From assembly GCF_026712205.1 (NCBI RefSeq), contig NZ_JAPPUW010000011.1, forward strand, positions 1-64,000: a stretch of DNA of 64,000 bases, given 5' to 3'. A program made the position numbers and the translations under genes. The stretch comes from Pelomonas aquatica (lineage in GTDB: Bacteria; Pseudomonadota; Gammaproteobacteria; Burkholderiales; Burkholderiaceae_C). How positions within the stretch are numbered: the first letter of the stretch is position 1; each line of letters starts with the position of its first letter. Shown piece after piece: positions 9,983 to 18,625 of this stretch. The notes beneath the pieces are model-generated. The model worked only from the letters and a program-made list of their open reading frames with translations, did not search any database and was not told where the DNA came from.

Positions 9983-12118
9983 TCAGCCGCTGGCCAGGCC
10001 CAGCCAGCCGGAAACGGCCGCGTCGACGACATGGCGGCGCGGGCGCACGCGGCGCTCGAACTCCTCGGGCGGCAAGGCCGGCGCATAGAGATAGCCCTGG
10101 AATTCATGGCAGCCCGCCTGGGCCAGGAAATCGCGCTGGGCCTCGCTCTCGACGCCCTCGGCGATGACCTGCAGGCCGAGGGCCCGGCCCATCTGCACGA
10201 TGGCATTGGCGATGCCGACGTCGCTGGCGTCGCTGGGCAGGCCCTGCACGAAGCTGCGGTCGATCTTCAGGCGCTGGATGGGGAAGCGCTTCAGATAGGC
10301 CAGCGAGGAATAGCCGGTGCCGAAGTCGTCGATGGACAGCGTGACGCCCAGGCCCGCCAGCGCGCGCATGCGCTTCAGGCCCTCGTCGGCGTCGCCGAGC
10401 AGCACGCCCTCGGTCAGCTCCAGCTCCAGCAGGCTGGCCGGCAGCGCGGCCTCGTGCAGCGCCTCGGCAACCTGCTCGACGAAGCCGGCCTGCTGGAACT
10501 GCAGCGCCGACACGTTGACGGCAATCGGCATGCGCAGGCCGCGGCCCAGCCAGTAGGCGGCCTGGGCGATGGCTTCGCGCAGCACCCAGTCGCCGATGGC
10601 GACGACGAAGCCGCTTTCCTCGGCCAGCGGGATGAATTCGGCCGGCGAGATGTCGCCGCGCTGCGGGTCGCGCCAGCGGATCAGCGCCTCGGCACCGATG
10701 ACGCGGTCGCTGCCGAGCTCGACCTGGGGCTGGTAGTGCAGGCGGAAGCGCCCCTCGGCCAGGGCCTGGCGCATCGCGTGGTCCAGGCGCATGCGCGACA
10801 GCAGGTCGACCTCCTTGCGCGGCACATGGAAGCGGAAGCCGGCGCGGCCGCCTTCCTTGACCCAGTGCATCGCCCGCTCGGCGCTGGCCATCAGCTCGTC
10901 GGGCGTGCCGCCGTCGCCCGGATAGAGGGCGATGCCGCAGCTGGCGGTCACCGTGAAGCTCAGCGTGTTGAAGCTGAAGGGCTGGGCCAGCAGCTGCTGC
11001 ACATGGCGGGCCGCGGCTTCGGCCTCGAAGACCTGGGCGCCGTCGATCAGCAGCGCGAACTCGTCGCCGCCCAGCCGTGCCAGCGTGTCGTTGGCGCCGA
11101 CGGCGCCGCGCAGGCGCTCGACGATCTCGCGCAGCACGCGGTCGCCGTAGCTGTGGCCCAGCGTGTCGTTGATCTGCTTGAAGCGGTCCAGGTCCAGGTG
11201 CAGCAGCGCGAAGACGGGCGGCGGGTCGCCGGTGTCGACGGCGGCCATCTGCTGCACGATGCGGTCGGCCAGCGCGCGGCGGTTGGGGGCGCCGGTCAGC
11301 ACGTCGGAGCGGCCCAGCTCCTCGATGCGCTGGTGGGCGGCCAGCTTCTCGGACAGGTCGCGGAAGGAGAACACCCGCCCGATGGGCTCGCCCCGGCTCA
11401 TCTGCGGCAGCGAGACCTGCTCCAGCACGCGGCCGTCGGCCAGGCGCAGCACGTCGCTGGAACGCATCAGCGGCGCGTCCAGCAGGGCCTCGATGCGCAG
11501 CCGGTACTGCTCGCCGTCGCGCATGACGCGCTGCAGGCTCAGCCACAGGCCGGCGTCGCCGGGCTCGTGCAGCAGGCCGCCGGGCAGGCCCCAGAGCTTG
11601 GCGAAGCGGCGGTTGAAGCTGCGCACGCGGCCGGCCAGGTCGACGACGAGGATGCCGTCGGCGGTGGACTCCAGCGTCGCGCGCAGCTCGGCCAGCAGGG
11701 TCTCGCGCTCGGCCTCGGCGCGGCGGCGGCGCGTCTGGTCGTGCAGCAGCACCAGCCAGTGGCGGCTGCCGTCGGGCGTGTGGATGGGGCTGATGCTGCG
11801 GCTGACCCAGCGCGGCTGGCCGTCGGTGTGGGTCAGCACGGTGTCGGAGCGGATGCGCGCGAAGGGGTCGCGCGCGGCACCCTGCCAGAAGGCCTCGTCC
11901 TCCAGCGAGCAGCACAGCGCGGTCGGCGGCTGCCCGATGGCGCGCTCCGGCTTGAGGCCGAGCAGGCGCAGCGCCGCGCGGTTGACGGCGCTGACCGTGA
12001 GGCTGTCGCCATCCACCAGCCAGGCGGGCTCGGGCAGGCCTTCAAGCACGGCGCCAATCAGGGGCGGCGCCTCGGAGACGCGAAGCTGGTGGGGACTTGC
12101 CTCGCGGCTGGCGCTCAC
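9983..12118 (-). CDS. PAS-GGDEF-EAL bifunctional c-di-GMP enzyme
   Basis: This protein probably both makes and breaks cyclic di-GMP. Two PAS domains (about residues 15-115 and 150-260, with MPDG-like HTPDGSRHWLV and LESTADGILVVDL) precede a GGDEF domain with the intact motif RLGGDEF near residue 350. An EAL domain follows with GAEALIRW (Glu477), NVSALQF, DDFGTGYSSL and KIDRSFV. Both catalytic motifs are intact. The GTG start shares GTGA with the stop of the HD-GYP gene, so it is the second gene of a c-di-GMP operon. There are no membrane segments, so it is cytoplasmic. Length 711 aa. Confidence 0.93.
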   Translation of the reverse strand: MSASREASPHQLRVSEAPPLIGAVLEGLPEPAWLVDGDSLTVSAVNRAALRLLGLKPERAIGQPPTALCCSLEDEAFWQGAARDPFARIRSDTVLTHTDGQPRWVSRSISPIHTPDGSRHWLVLLHDQTRRRRAEAERETLLAELRATLESTADGILVVDLAGRVRSFNRRFAKLWGLPGGLLHEPGDAGLWLSLQRVMRDGEQYRLRIEALLDAPLMRSSDVLRLADGRVLEQVSLPQMSRGEPIGRVFSFRDLSEKLAAHQRIEELGRSDVLTGAPNRRALADRIVQQMAAVDTGDPPPVFALLHLDLDRFKQINDTLGHSYGDRVLREIVERLRGAVGANDTLARLGGDEFALLIDGAQVFEAEAAARHVQQLLAQPFSFNTLSFTVTASCGIALYPGDGGTPDELMASAERAMHWVKEGGRAGFRFHVPRKEVDLLSRMRLDHAMRQALAEGRFRLHYQPQVELGSDRVIGAEALIRWRDPQRGDISPAEFIPLAEESGFVVAIGDWVLREAIAQAAYWLGRGLRMPIAVNVSALQFQQAGFVEQVAEALHEAALPASLLELELTEGVLLGDADEGLKRMRALAGLGVTLSIDDFGTGYSSLAYLKRFPIQRLKIDRSFVQGLPSDASDVGIANAIVQMGRALGLQVIAEGVESEAQRDFLAQAGCHEFQGYLYAPALPPEEFERRVRPRRHVVDAAVSGWLGLASG

Positions 12119-13416
12119 GCCGCCAACTCCCCTGGGCCCGTGCTGACCGAGTCGAAGAAATAGGCGATGCGCGCCCTCGGGCTGAGGTAGTCCAGCGACG
12201 CCCGCGGCAGGAACTGGGGCTTGAGGCTGCGGCGGATGCCGAGGTCGGGCATTTCCTCGAGATTGAGGATGAGGGCCTCTTCCTTGGCCACCCTGGGGTC
12301 GTGGACCATGACGCGGGGCTTCAGCGGCCGCGCCGAGTTGACCGACACGACGAGGGCGTAGCGGTCGTCGGTCAGCTGCACGGTGGAACCCGGCGGGTAG
12401 ACGCCCATCATGCGGATGAAGGCGTTCAGCATGGTCGCGTCGAAGCGGTTGCGGCCCTGGGCGAACATCAGCGACAGCGCCTCGTGGGGCGTCATCGCCT
12501 TGGAGCTGATCAGCGGGTTGCACAGGCCGTCGAAGCGGTTGACCAGCGCGACGATGCGCGCGCCGGTGCTCATGCGGTCCATGTTGATGCGCTGCGGGAA
12601 GCCGCTGCCGTCGGCGTGCTCGTGGTGCTGGGCAATGATGAGCAGCGGCGCGGGCGCCAGGCCCATGGCCTGGGCGATGGCCACGCCCTTGGCGACGTGC
12701 TGCTGGTAGGCCTGGGTCTCGGCGGCCGTGAAGCTCTCGTCGCGGTGGCGCAGGCGCGCGGCGATCTCGAGCTTGCCGACGTCGTGCAGCAGCGAGCCGA
12801 CGCCCAGGTCCATCATTTCCTCGCGACCGAGGCCGAAGGCACGGCCCAGCAGCAGCGCGATGATGCAGACGTTGAGCGCATGCGCGGTGCTGCGGTCGCC
12901 CGCGGCCTCGTTGAGCAGGCGCATGTTCAGGTCGCCCTCGACCAGCATCTTGTCGAGCAGCGCGGCGGTCAGGCTTTCGGCCTGGGCCCGGGCCTGGTGG
13001 GGGTCGCCCCGCACCAGGTCGACGACGATGCGAAAGCCGTCGGCGGCCTCGCCGTACTGGGCCTCGCACAGGCGCAGCGCCTGGCGCTGGGCGGCCAGCG
13101 CGTGGCGATGGGCCTCGCGCGCCAGCACCTCGGGCGTGGGCTCGTCGGTCGCCGCGGCGGCGGATGTCTCGGGTGTCGCGGGCGCGACGGCCTGCAGCGC
13201 GACGGCGTCGACCGGCTCGGCCAGATCGCTCTTGGCCGGGCTCCAGCGCACCTGGGTCAGGCCGAGGCGGCGCAGGATCAGCAGTTGGTCGCTGGACGCG
13301 ATCTTGAAGCTCGACAGCGGAAAGGGGTGCGACATCCAGCCCAGGTCGAGATGAATGAACATCCCGACGGCCAGTTGGCTGACATCGATCAGCGGATCGC
13401 TTGTTCTGTCCTGCAT
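12115..13416 (-). CDS. HD-GYP domain c-di-GMP phosphodiesterase
   Basis: This likely hydrolyses cyclic di-GMP. An N-terminal DUF3391 region (LIDVSQLAVGMFIHLDL, PFPLSSFKI) is followed by an HD-GYP domain with LLHDVGK at about residues 209-215 and HHEHADGSGFP, where GFP stands in place of the usual GYP. The length of 433 aa assumes the ATG at 13416, which begins the recognisable DUF3391 domain. The frame is open to 13551, but the extra residues look non-coding. It is co-transcribed and translationally coupled with the GGDEF-EAL gene. Confidence 0.92.
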   Translation of the reverse strand: MQDRTSDPLIDVSQLAVGMFIHLDLGWMSHPFPLSSFKIASSDQLLILRRLGLTQVRWSPAKSDLAEPVDAVALQAVAPATPETSAAAATDEPTPEVLAREAHRHALAAQRQALRLCEAQYGEAADGFRIVVDLVRGDPHQARAQAESLTAALLDKMLVEGDLNMRLLNEAAGDRSTAHALNVCIIALLLGRAFGLGREEMMDLGVGSLLHDVGKLEIAARLRHRDESFTAAETQAYQQHVAKGVAIAQAMGLAPAPLLIIAQHHEHADGSGFPQRINMDRMSTGARIVALVNRFDGLCNPLISSKAMTPHEALSLMFAQGRNRFDATMLNAFIRMMGVYPPGSTVQLTDDRYALVVSVNSARPLKPRVMVHDPRVAKEEALILNLEEMPDLGIRRSLKPQFLPRASLDYLSPRARIAYFFDSVSTGPGELAA

Positions 13417-13736
13417 TCGCTCATGAAACCCGTGATGCACCGGGCTCTCCTTGACTCGTCGCCGGCACGACCTTGTGCCGGTGACTTGAGACAGCCTGGA
13501 GCTGTACGTCAATTCGGCCCGTTGCGCCCACGGACTTGAGGGAAAAATCACGTCCGTCGCGCAATGCGGAGCTTAGCGCCTGATCGTGACCGAAATCCCG
13601 TCACTTTGTCGGGGCAAACGCGAAGGATTGCATGCTCGGCCCCCCGGGCCGCCATCTGCGGCACCCGTCCGGCGGGTCGTTCGGCAGCAACGCCACGGCC
13701 CGACGGGCCGGCGCCCCGCCGGGATGGGCTGCAGGC
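13417..13736. other. Intergenic region without a gene
   Basis: This 320-base stretch lies between the HD-GYP start and the end of the beta-glucosidase gene, both on the minus strand. It holds a 7-bp hairpin (13462-13468 / 13475-13481, CCGGCAC...GTGCCGG) in the presumed leader of the HD-GYP mRNA, and GC-rich inverted repeats near 13696-13711. No T-tailed terminator, RNA gene or convincing reading frame was found. Confidence 0.5.
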
Positions 13737-15095
13737 TCAGCGCGCCGCGCGGTGCCGGGCGATGAAGTCGCGATACCAGTGCGCGCTGTCCTTGGGCAGG
13801 CGCTCCAGCGTGGCGTAGTCCACGTGGACCAGGCCGAAGCGCTTGTCGTAGCCCGAGTTCCATTCGAAGTTGTCGAGCAGGCTCCAGTAGAAATAGCCGC
13901 GCACGTCGGCGCCCAGGCTCATGGCCGCGGCCAGGGCCTGCAGATGGGCGGACAGGTAGGCGATGCGTTCGGCGTCCGGCACGCGGCCGTCGACGATGCG
14001 GTCGGCGTTGGCCATGCCGTTCTCAGTGATGAACAGCGGCGGCGGGTTGTACTCGCGGGCCAGGCGCACCAGGTGCTGGGCCAAGACCTCGGGCACGATC
14101 TCCCAGCCCATGTCGGTGAAGCCGCGCCGGCCCGGGCCCTTGACCGGCCTGCCGTCCGCGCCGAAGAGGCTTCGCGTGTAGAAGTTGATGCCGAGGAAGT
14201 CCAGCGGCTGGCGGATGCGTTCCAGGTCGCCGTCCTCGATGCGGGGCGCGTCGGCGCCGACGAACTCGAGGGCGTCGGCCGGGTAGGCGCCGCGGAAGAT
14301 CGGGTCCATGTACCAGCGCACGTTCAGCCCGTCGTCGATGCGGGCGGCGCGGCGGTCGGCCTCGGCGGGCGTGGCGGGGAAGGACGGCGTGTGGTTGAGG
14401 ACAATGCCGAGCGGGGATTTCGTCTCGGCACGCATCGCCCTGACCGCGTCGCCGTGGGACAGCATCAGGTGGTGGGCCACCTGCAGGCTCTCGGCGCGGC
14501 TCTTGTGGCCGGGTGCGAACTGGGCCGTCTCGTAGCCCAGCGTGGCCGTGCACCAGGGCTCGTTGTGCGTCGCGATGCCGGCCAGGCGGCTGCCGAAGCG
14601 GCGCGCGATCTCGGCGGCGTAGTCGGCGAAGCGGGCGACGACATCGCGCGACAGCCAGCCGCCGAGGGTCTCGTCCAGCGCCTGCGGCAGATCCCAGTGG
14701 TAGAGCGTCGCATGGGGCTGCAGGCCGGCCTGCAGCAGTTCGTCGATGAGGCGGTCGTAGAAGCCGAAGCCGGCCTCGTTCCAGGCGCCCTGCCCGAGCG
14801 GCTGCACGCGCGGCCAGGAGAAGCTGAAGCGGTAGCAGTCCAGGCCCAGGCCCTGCATCAGCGCGACGTCGTCGCGGTAGCGGTGGTAGTGGTCGCAGGC
14901 GATGTCGATGTTGGAGGCGTCGTTGATGCGGCCGGGCTGGCGGCAGAACCGGTCCCAGATGGACGCGCCCTTGCCGTCCTCGAAGGCGGCCCCCTCGATC
15001 TGCGCGGCGCTGGTGGCCGCGCCCCACAGGAAGCCGGGCGGGAAGGATTTGGCGAGGGTGGCGGGGTCGAGGCGGTCGAGGTCGAGCAGGTTCAT
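13737..15095 (-). CDS. GH1 family beta-glucosidase
   Basis: This enzyme cleaves beta-glucosides such as cellobiose. The glycoside hydrolase family 1 signatures are complete: N-terminal FPPGFLWGAATSAAQIEGA, the acid/base Glu179 in THNEPW, the nucleophile Glu358 in FITENG, and the C-terminal WSLLDNFEW. Length 452 aa is normal and there is no signal peptide, so it acts in the cytoplasm. A LacI-family regulator lies upstream in the same direction, and a LacI-type operator lies between the two, so induction by its sugar is likely. No transporter gene is adjacent. Confidence 0.95.
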   Translation of the reverse strand: MNLLDLDRLDPATLAKSFPPGFLWGAATSAAQIEGAAFEDGKGASIWDRFCRQPGRINDASNIDIACDHYHRYRDDVALMQGLGLDCYRFSFSWPRVQPLGQGAWNEAGFGFYDRLIDELLQAGLQPHATLYHWDLPQALDETLGGWLSRDVVARFADYAAEIARRFGSRLAGIATHNEPWCTATLGYETAQFAPGHKSRAESLQVAHHLMLSHGDAVRAMRAETKSPLGIVLNHTPSFPATPAEADRRAARIDDGLNVRWYMDPIFRGAYPADALEFVGADAPRIEDGDLERIRQPLDFLGINFYTRSLFGADGRPVKGPGRRGFTDMGWEIVPEVLAQHLVRLAREYNPPPLFITENGMANADRIVDGRVPDAERIAYLSAHLQALAAAMSLGADVRGYFYWSLLDNFEWNSGYDKRFGLVHVDYATLERLPKDSAHWYRDFIARHRAAR

Positions 15096-15135
15096 GGTCT
15101 TGGATGGGCTTGGCGGCGCGCATCTTGCCGATGTC

Positions 15136-15169
15136 TGACAACGCTGTCAATCAAATGACATCGATATCT
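15136..15169. promoter_or_regulatory. Paired LacI-type operators upstream of the beta-glucosidase
   Basis: TGACAACGCTGTCA at 15136-15149 is a near-perfect palindrome with a central CG, the classic LacI/GalR operator form. A second, weaker copy TGACATCGATATCT lies at 15156-15169. Their centres are exactly 20 bases apart, close to two helical turns. They sit 41-74 bases before the beta-glucosidase start and after the end of the lacI-type gene, so the expected binder is that regulator. Confidence 0.7.
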
Positions 15170-15232
15170 GGTTGCGCAATCAATCCGGCGGCCAGCCGCG
15201 AAGGCGGTGCCGCGTGGAAAAGGAGCGAAGGC

Positions 15233-16270
15233 TCAGCGAGCCCGGGTCGAATCGCGCACGACGAGTTCGTGCGGCAGCACCTGGTGCAGGCCGGCGGCGG
15301 CGGTCGGGGCGGCCATGTCGGGCCGCTGCACCGCCACCAGCATCTCGACCGCGGCGCGCGCCATCTCGGCGACCGGCTGGCGCACGGTCGTCAGCGGCGG
15401 CCAGACGAGGGCGGCGGTGGGCGAATCGTCGAAACCCACCACCGACAGCTCGCCGGGCACGCTCAGGCCCAGCCGGTGCGCGGCGGCGAGCACGCCCAGC
15501 GCCATGTCGTCGTTGCTGGCGAACACGGCCGTCGGGCGCCGGCGGCCGCTGAGCAGCTTGTGGGCGGCGTCGCGCCCGCTGGCGAAGGTGAAGGCGCCCG
15601 GCTGGACCAGCTCGGGGTCGGGCTCGATGTCATGCGCGCGCAGCGCATTGACGAAGCCCTGGTAGCGCGCGGCGCTGGCGGACTGGTCCGGCGGGCCCTT
15701 GATGATGGCGATGCGCCGGTGGCCGAGGCTGAGCAGCAGATTGGTGATCTCCTCGGCCGCATGCACATCGTCCATGCGCACCGAGGGCACGCCGCGGATG
15801 TCGCGCTCCGGGGACATCAGCACGCAGGGCGTGCCGCTCTCGCGCAGGGCCGCGAGCACCTCGGGGTTGTCGCACAGCGGCGGCGTCAGGATCATGCCGT
15901 CGGGCCGCAGCGCCAGCACCATGCGGTCGATCTGCTGGCGCAGGTCGGGCGCGTCGTTGTGCAGGGACTCGACGACGAGGTGATAGCCCAGCTCGCGGCA
16001 GCGCAGCGTGGCGCCCTGCTGCACGCTGCCGACGAAGATCGCGCTGGGGTCGTAATAGAGCAGGCCGATCAGGAAGGAGCGACCGCCTGCGAGGCTGCGC
16101 GCCGACTGCTTGGGCCGGTAGCGCAGCGCCTCCACCACCTTGAGCACCTGATCCCGGGTGCTTTGATGCACGCCGGGTTCATGGTTGAGCACGCGTGACA
16201 CCGTCTTGATCGACACGCCTGCCTCGCGGGCGACGTCGACGATGGTGGGGCTGGCGCCTCGCGTGCTCAT
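15233..16270 (-). CDS. LacI-family transcriptional regulator
   Basis: This is a sugar-responsive repressor. The N-terminal helix-turn-helix is TIVDVAREAGVSIKTVSRVLN (residues 9-29), with a hinge helix containing ARSLAGGRS. A periplasmic-binding-protein-like effector domain follows, with FASNDDMALGVLAAAHRLG and VVGFDDSP. Length 345 aa is normal. It lies just upstream of the GH1 gene in the same direction and most likely controls it. Only 12 bases without a terminator separate it from the HU gene upstream, so read-through from the HU promoter is possible. Confidence 0.93.
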   Translation of the reverse strand: MSTRGASPTIVDVAREAGVSIKTVSRVLNHEPGVHQSTRDQVLKVVEALRYRPKQSARSLAGGRSFLIGLLYYDPSAIFVGSVQQGATLRCRELGYHLVVESLHNDAPDLRQQIDRMVLALRPDGMILTPPLCDNPEVLAALRESGTPCVLMSPERDIRGVPSVRMDDVHAAEEITNLLLSLGHRRIAIIKGPPDQSASAARYQGFVNALRAHDIEPDPELVQPGAFTFASGRDAAHKLLSGRRRPTAVFASNDDMALGVLAAAHRLGLSVPGELSVVGFDDSPTAALVWPPLTTVRQPVAEMARAAVEMLVAVQRPDMAAPTAAAGLHQVLPHELVVRDSTRAR

Positions 16271-16282
16271 CGGCTCAAAGAA

Positions 16283-16624
16283 TTACTTCTTCTTGGCCTT
16301 GGCGGCCGGCTTTGCGGCCGGCTTGGCAGCGGCCTTCTTGGCGGCGGCCTTGGGATCGACGGCGGCCTTGAAGCCGGCGCCCGGGGTGAACTTGGGCAGC
16401 TTGGCGGCGGCGATCTTGATCTTCGCGCCGGTGCTGGGGTTCACGCCGTTGCGGGCGGCACGGGCGTGCTGCTTGAAGGAGCCGAAGCCCGGGATCGACA
16501 CGGCGCCACCCTTCTTGACGGTGGTGACGACGGCGTCCAGCAGGGTCTCGAGGATGCGGCCGGCTTCGGCCTTGCTCAGCTCATGCTTGGCGGCCAGGTG
16601 TTCGATCAGATCGGTCTTGTTCAT
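16283..16624 (-). CDS. HU/IHF-family DNA-binding protein with an alanine/lysine-rich tail
   Basis: This is a nucleoid-associated protein that bends DNA. Residues 1-90 form the HU fold: MNKTDLIEHLAAKHELSKAE, the GFGSFKQHARAARNGVNP region with the DNA-intercalating arm, and KIAAAKLPKFTPGAGFK. The last 25 residues are a lysine/alanine/proline tail resembling histone H1 repeats, an extension of the normal 90-residue HU that is seen in several betaproteobacteria. I chose ATG 16624, which begins the family N-terminus. The open frame continues to 16933 but is not HU-like. Confidence 0.93.
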   Translation of the reverse strand: MNKTDLIEHLAAKHELSKAEAGRILETLLDAVVTTVKKGGAVSIPGFGSFKQHARAARNGVNPSTGAKIKIAAAKLPKFTPGAGFKAAVDPKAAAKKAAAKPAAKPAAKAKKK

Positions 16625-16955
16625 GCGGGGGGTCTCGTCCAAAAACGCGCCCGAACGGCTCGGGCGGGCGCGATTGTGGCGCATGCCGAGGGCGCTGCCG
16701 CGCGGCGGGAGGTCCGAATTCATCGGGGTTGGCGAGCAGGGGTGCCAACTTTGACGCGATGGATGCTCGCTGCAGCGCAGGAAGGCTCGCCGAAGGCCCC
16801 ATCGAGAGGCCCTCGGCGGGGACTCGGTCACGTGCCGCGACCCCGGCTTGGAGCGCAGCTCCAAGCCTTTCTCGTCCTCCCGCGATGACCACTGGACATC
16901 GCTTCCTGGTCCCCAAACGGCGAAGGCCAGCACTTTCGTGCTGGCCTTCTTCGTT
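16625..16955. other. Intergenic region between HU and tRNA-Leu
   Basis: No gene is seen. It carries a GC-rich imperfect inverted repeat near 16644-16672 in the presumed HU leader, a 7-bp hairpin near 16838-16865 (GCTTGGA...TCCAAGC), and the tRNA-distal hairpin at 16922-16949 listed separately. The short open frames here are low-quality shadows. Confidence 0.5.
16922..16949 (-). terminator. Hairpin downstream of tRNA-Leu
   Basis: A perfect 12-bp stem (16922-16933 / 16938-16949) with a 4-base loop begins 7 bases after the tRNA 3' end on the minus strand. It is followed by only a short T run, so it may act as a terminator or as a 3' processing boundary. Confidence 0.6.
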
Positions 16956-17040
<85 letters not shown>

Positions 17041-17094
17041 TTTCAGGGAGGCCGGACTATAGCCCAGTTTTCAGCCCTCCCCGGCGAAGTCGAC

Positions 17095-18606
17095 TCAGAT
17101 GTCGAACTTCACGCCCTGGGCCAGCGGCAGCTCGCTGGAATAGTTCACGGTGTTGGTCGTGCGGCGCATATAGGCCTTCCACGCGTCCGAGCCGCTCTCG
17201 CGGCCGCCGCCGGTCTCCTTCTCGCCGCCGAAGGCGCCGCCGATCTCCGCGCCCGAGGTGCCGATGTTGACGTTGGCGATGCCGCAGTCGCTGCCGGCCG
17301 CGCTCATGAAGGCCTCGGCTTCGCGGATGTCGGTCGTGAAGATGGCCGACGACAGGCCCTGCGGCACGCCGTTCTGCAGCGCGACGGCCTCGTCCAGCGT
17401 GCGGTACTTCAGCGTGTACAGGATGGGCGCGAAGGTCTCGTGGCGGACCACCTCGGTCTGCGCCGGCATGCGCACCAGCGCCGGCACGGCGTAGAAGGCC
17501 TCGGGGAAGCGCTCGGCCAGCGCGCGCTCGCCGCCTGACACAGCGCCGCCCTGCTCGCGCGCCGCGTTCAGCGCGGACTGCATCGCATCGAAGGCCTGCG
17601 CGTCGATCAGCGGGCCGATCAGCGTGCCGGCTTCCACGGGCGAACCGATGGGCAGCTGGGCGCGGGCGCGGTCCAGGCGCTCGACCAGCGCGTCGTGGAT
17701 GCTCTCGTGCACGATGACGCGGCGCGTCGTCGTGCAGCGCTGGCCGGCCGTGCCGTAGGCGCCGAACAGGATGCCGCGCACGGCCAGGTCCAGGTCGGCG
17801 CTGGGCGTCACGATGATGGCGTTGTTGCCGCCCAGCTCCAGCAGGCAGCGGCCGAAGCGCGCCGCGACGCGCGGGCCCACGGCCCGGCCCATGCGGGTCG
17901 AGCCGGTCGCGGAAACCAGCGCCACGCGGGCGTCGTCCACCAGGGCCTCGCCCGCGTCGGCGCGGCCGATGATCAGCTCGGACAGGCCGTCGGGCGCGGC
18001 ATGGCCGGCGGCACGGTAGGCCTGCAGCGCGCGCTCGAACAGCGCCTGCGTGGCCAGCGCGGTCAGCGGCGTCTTCTCGGACGGCTTCCACACGCAGGCA
18101 TCGCCGGCCACCAGGGCCAGCGCCGAGTTCCAGGCCCAGACGGCCACGGGGAAGTTGAAGGCCGAGATGATGCCGACGACGCCGAGCGGCAGCCACTGCT
18201 CCATCATGCGGTGGCCGGGGCGCTCGCTGGCGATGGTCAGGCCATGCAGCTGGCGGCTCAGACCGACGGCGAACTCGCAGATGTCGATCATTTCCTGGAC
18301 TTCGCCCAGGCCTTCGCTGATGACCTTGCCGGCCTCGATCGACACCAGCTGCGCCAGTTCAGACTTGTGCGCGCGCAGCTCTTCGCCGAACAGGCGAATC
18401 AGCTCGCCGCGCTTCGGGGCCGGCACGACGCGCCAGGCCTTGAAGGCCTCGTGAGCGCGGCCCACGGCGGCCTTCATGTCGGCGGCGCCGGCCGTCGGGA
18501 ACTGGGCCAGCACGCCGCCGTCGATGGGCGAGCGCACGGTCAGGTCGCCCGAGGCCGGCAGGTGGACGCCCAGGGCGTCGAGGAGGGAAAGGGTCTGTTG
18601 CTTCAT
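17095..18606 (-). CDS. amaB: Aldehyde dehydrogenase, ALDH7 type (piperideine-6-carboxylate / aminoadipate semialdehyde)
   Basis: It probably oxidises alpha-aminoadipate semialdehyde (in equilibrium with piperideine-6-carboxylate) to alpha-aminoadipate in lysine breakdown. The catalytic Cys is at about 291 in GTAGQRCTTTRR, a pattern typical of the ALDH7/antiquitin branch. LELGGNNAIIV carries the general base and NFPVAVWAWN lies in the cofactor site. Length 503 aa is normal. It follows a saccharopine dehydrogenase family gene by 19 bases, with a divergent Lrp-type regulator beyond, which supports a lysine role. The gene symbol follows the family and has not been tested. Confidence 0.8.
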   Translation of the reverse strand: MKQQTLSLLDALGVHLPASGDLTVRSPIDGGVLAQFPTAGAADMKAAVGRAHEAFKAWRVVPAPKRGELIRLFGEELRAHKSELAQLVSIEAGKVISEGLGEVQEMIDICEFAVGLSRQLHGLTIASERPGHRMMEQWLPLGVVGIISAFNFPVAVWAWNSALALVAGDACVWKPSEKTPLTALATQALFERALQAYRAAGHAAPDGLSELIIGRADAGEALVDDARVALVSATGSTRMGRAVGPRVAARFGRCLLELGGNNAIIVTPSADLDLAVRGILFGAYGTAGQRCTTTRRVIVHESIHDALVERLDRARAQLPIGSPVEAGTLIGPLIDAQAFDAMQSALNAAREQGGAVSGGERALAERFPEAFYAVPALVRMPAQTEVVRHETFAPILYTLKYRTLDEAVALQNGVPQGLSSAIFTTDIREAEAFMSAAGSDCGIANVNIGTSGAEIGGAFGGEKETGGGRESGSDAWKAYMRRTTNTVNYSSELPLAQGVKFDI

Positions 18607-18625
18607 GGCGAACATTGTCCCGCGA

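Noticed and set aside
13483-13545. Sigma-28-like promoter (TCAAGTCC ... GCCGAATT) before the HD-GYP gene
   Set aside because: The spacing is 13 bases instead of about 11 and both boxes are degenerate.
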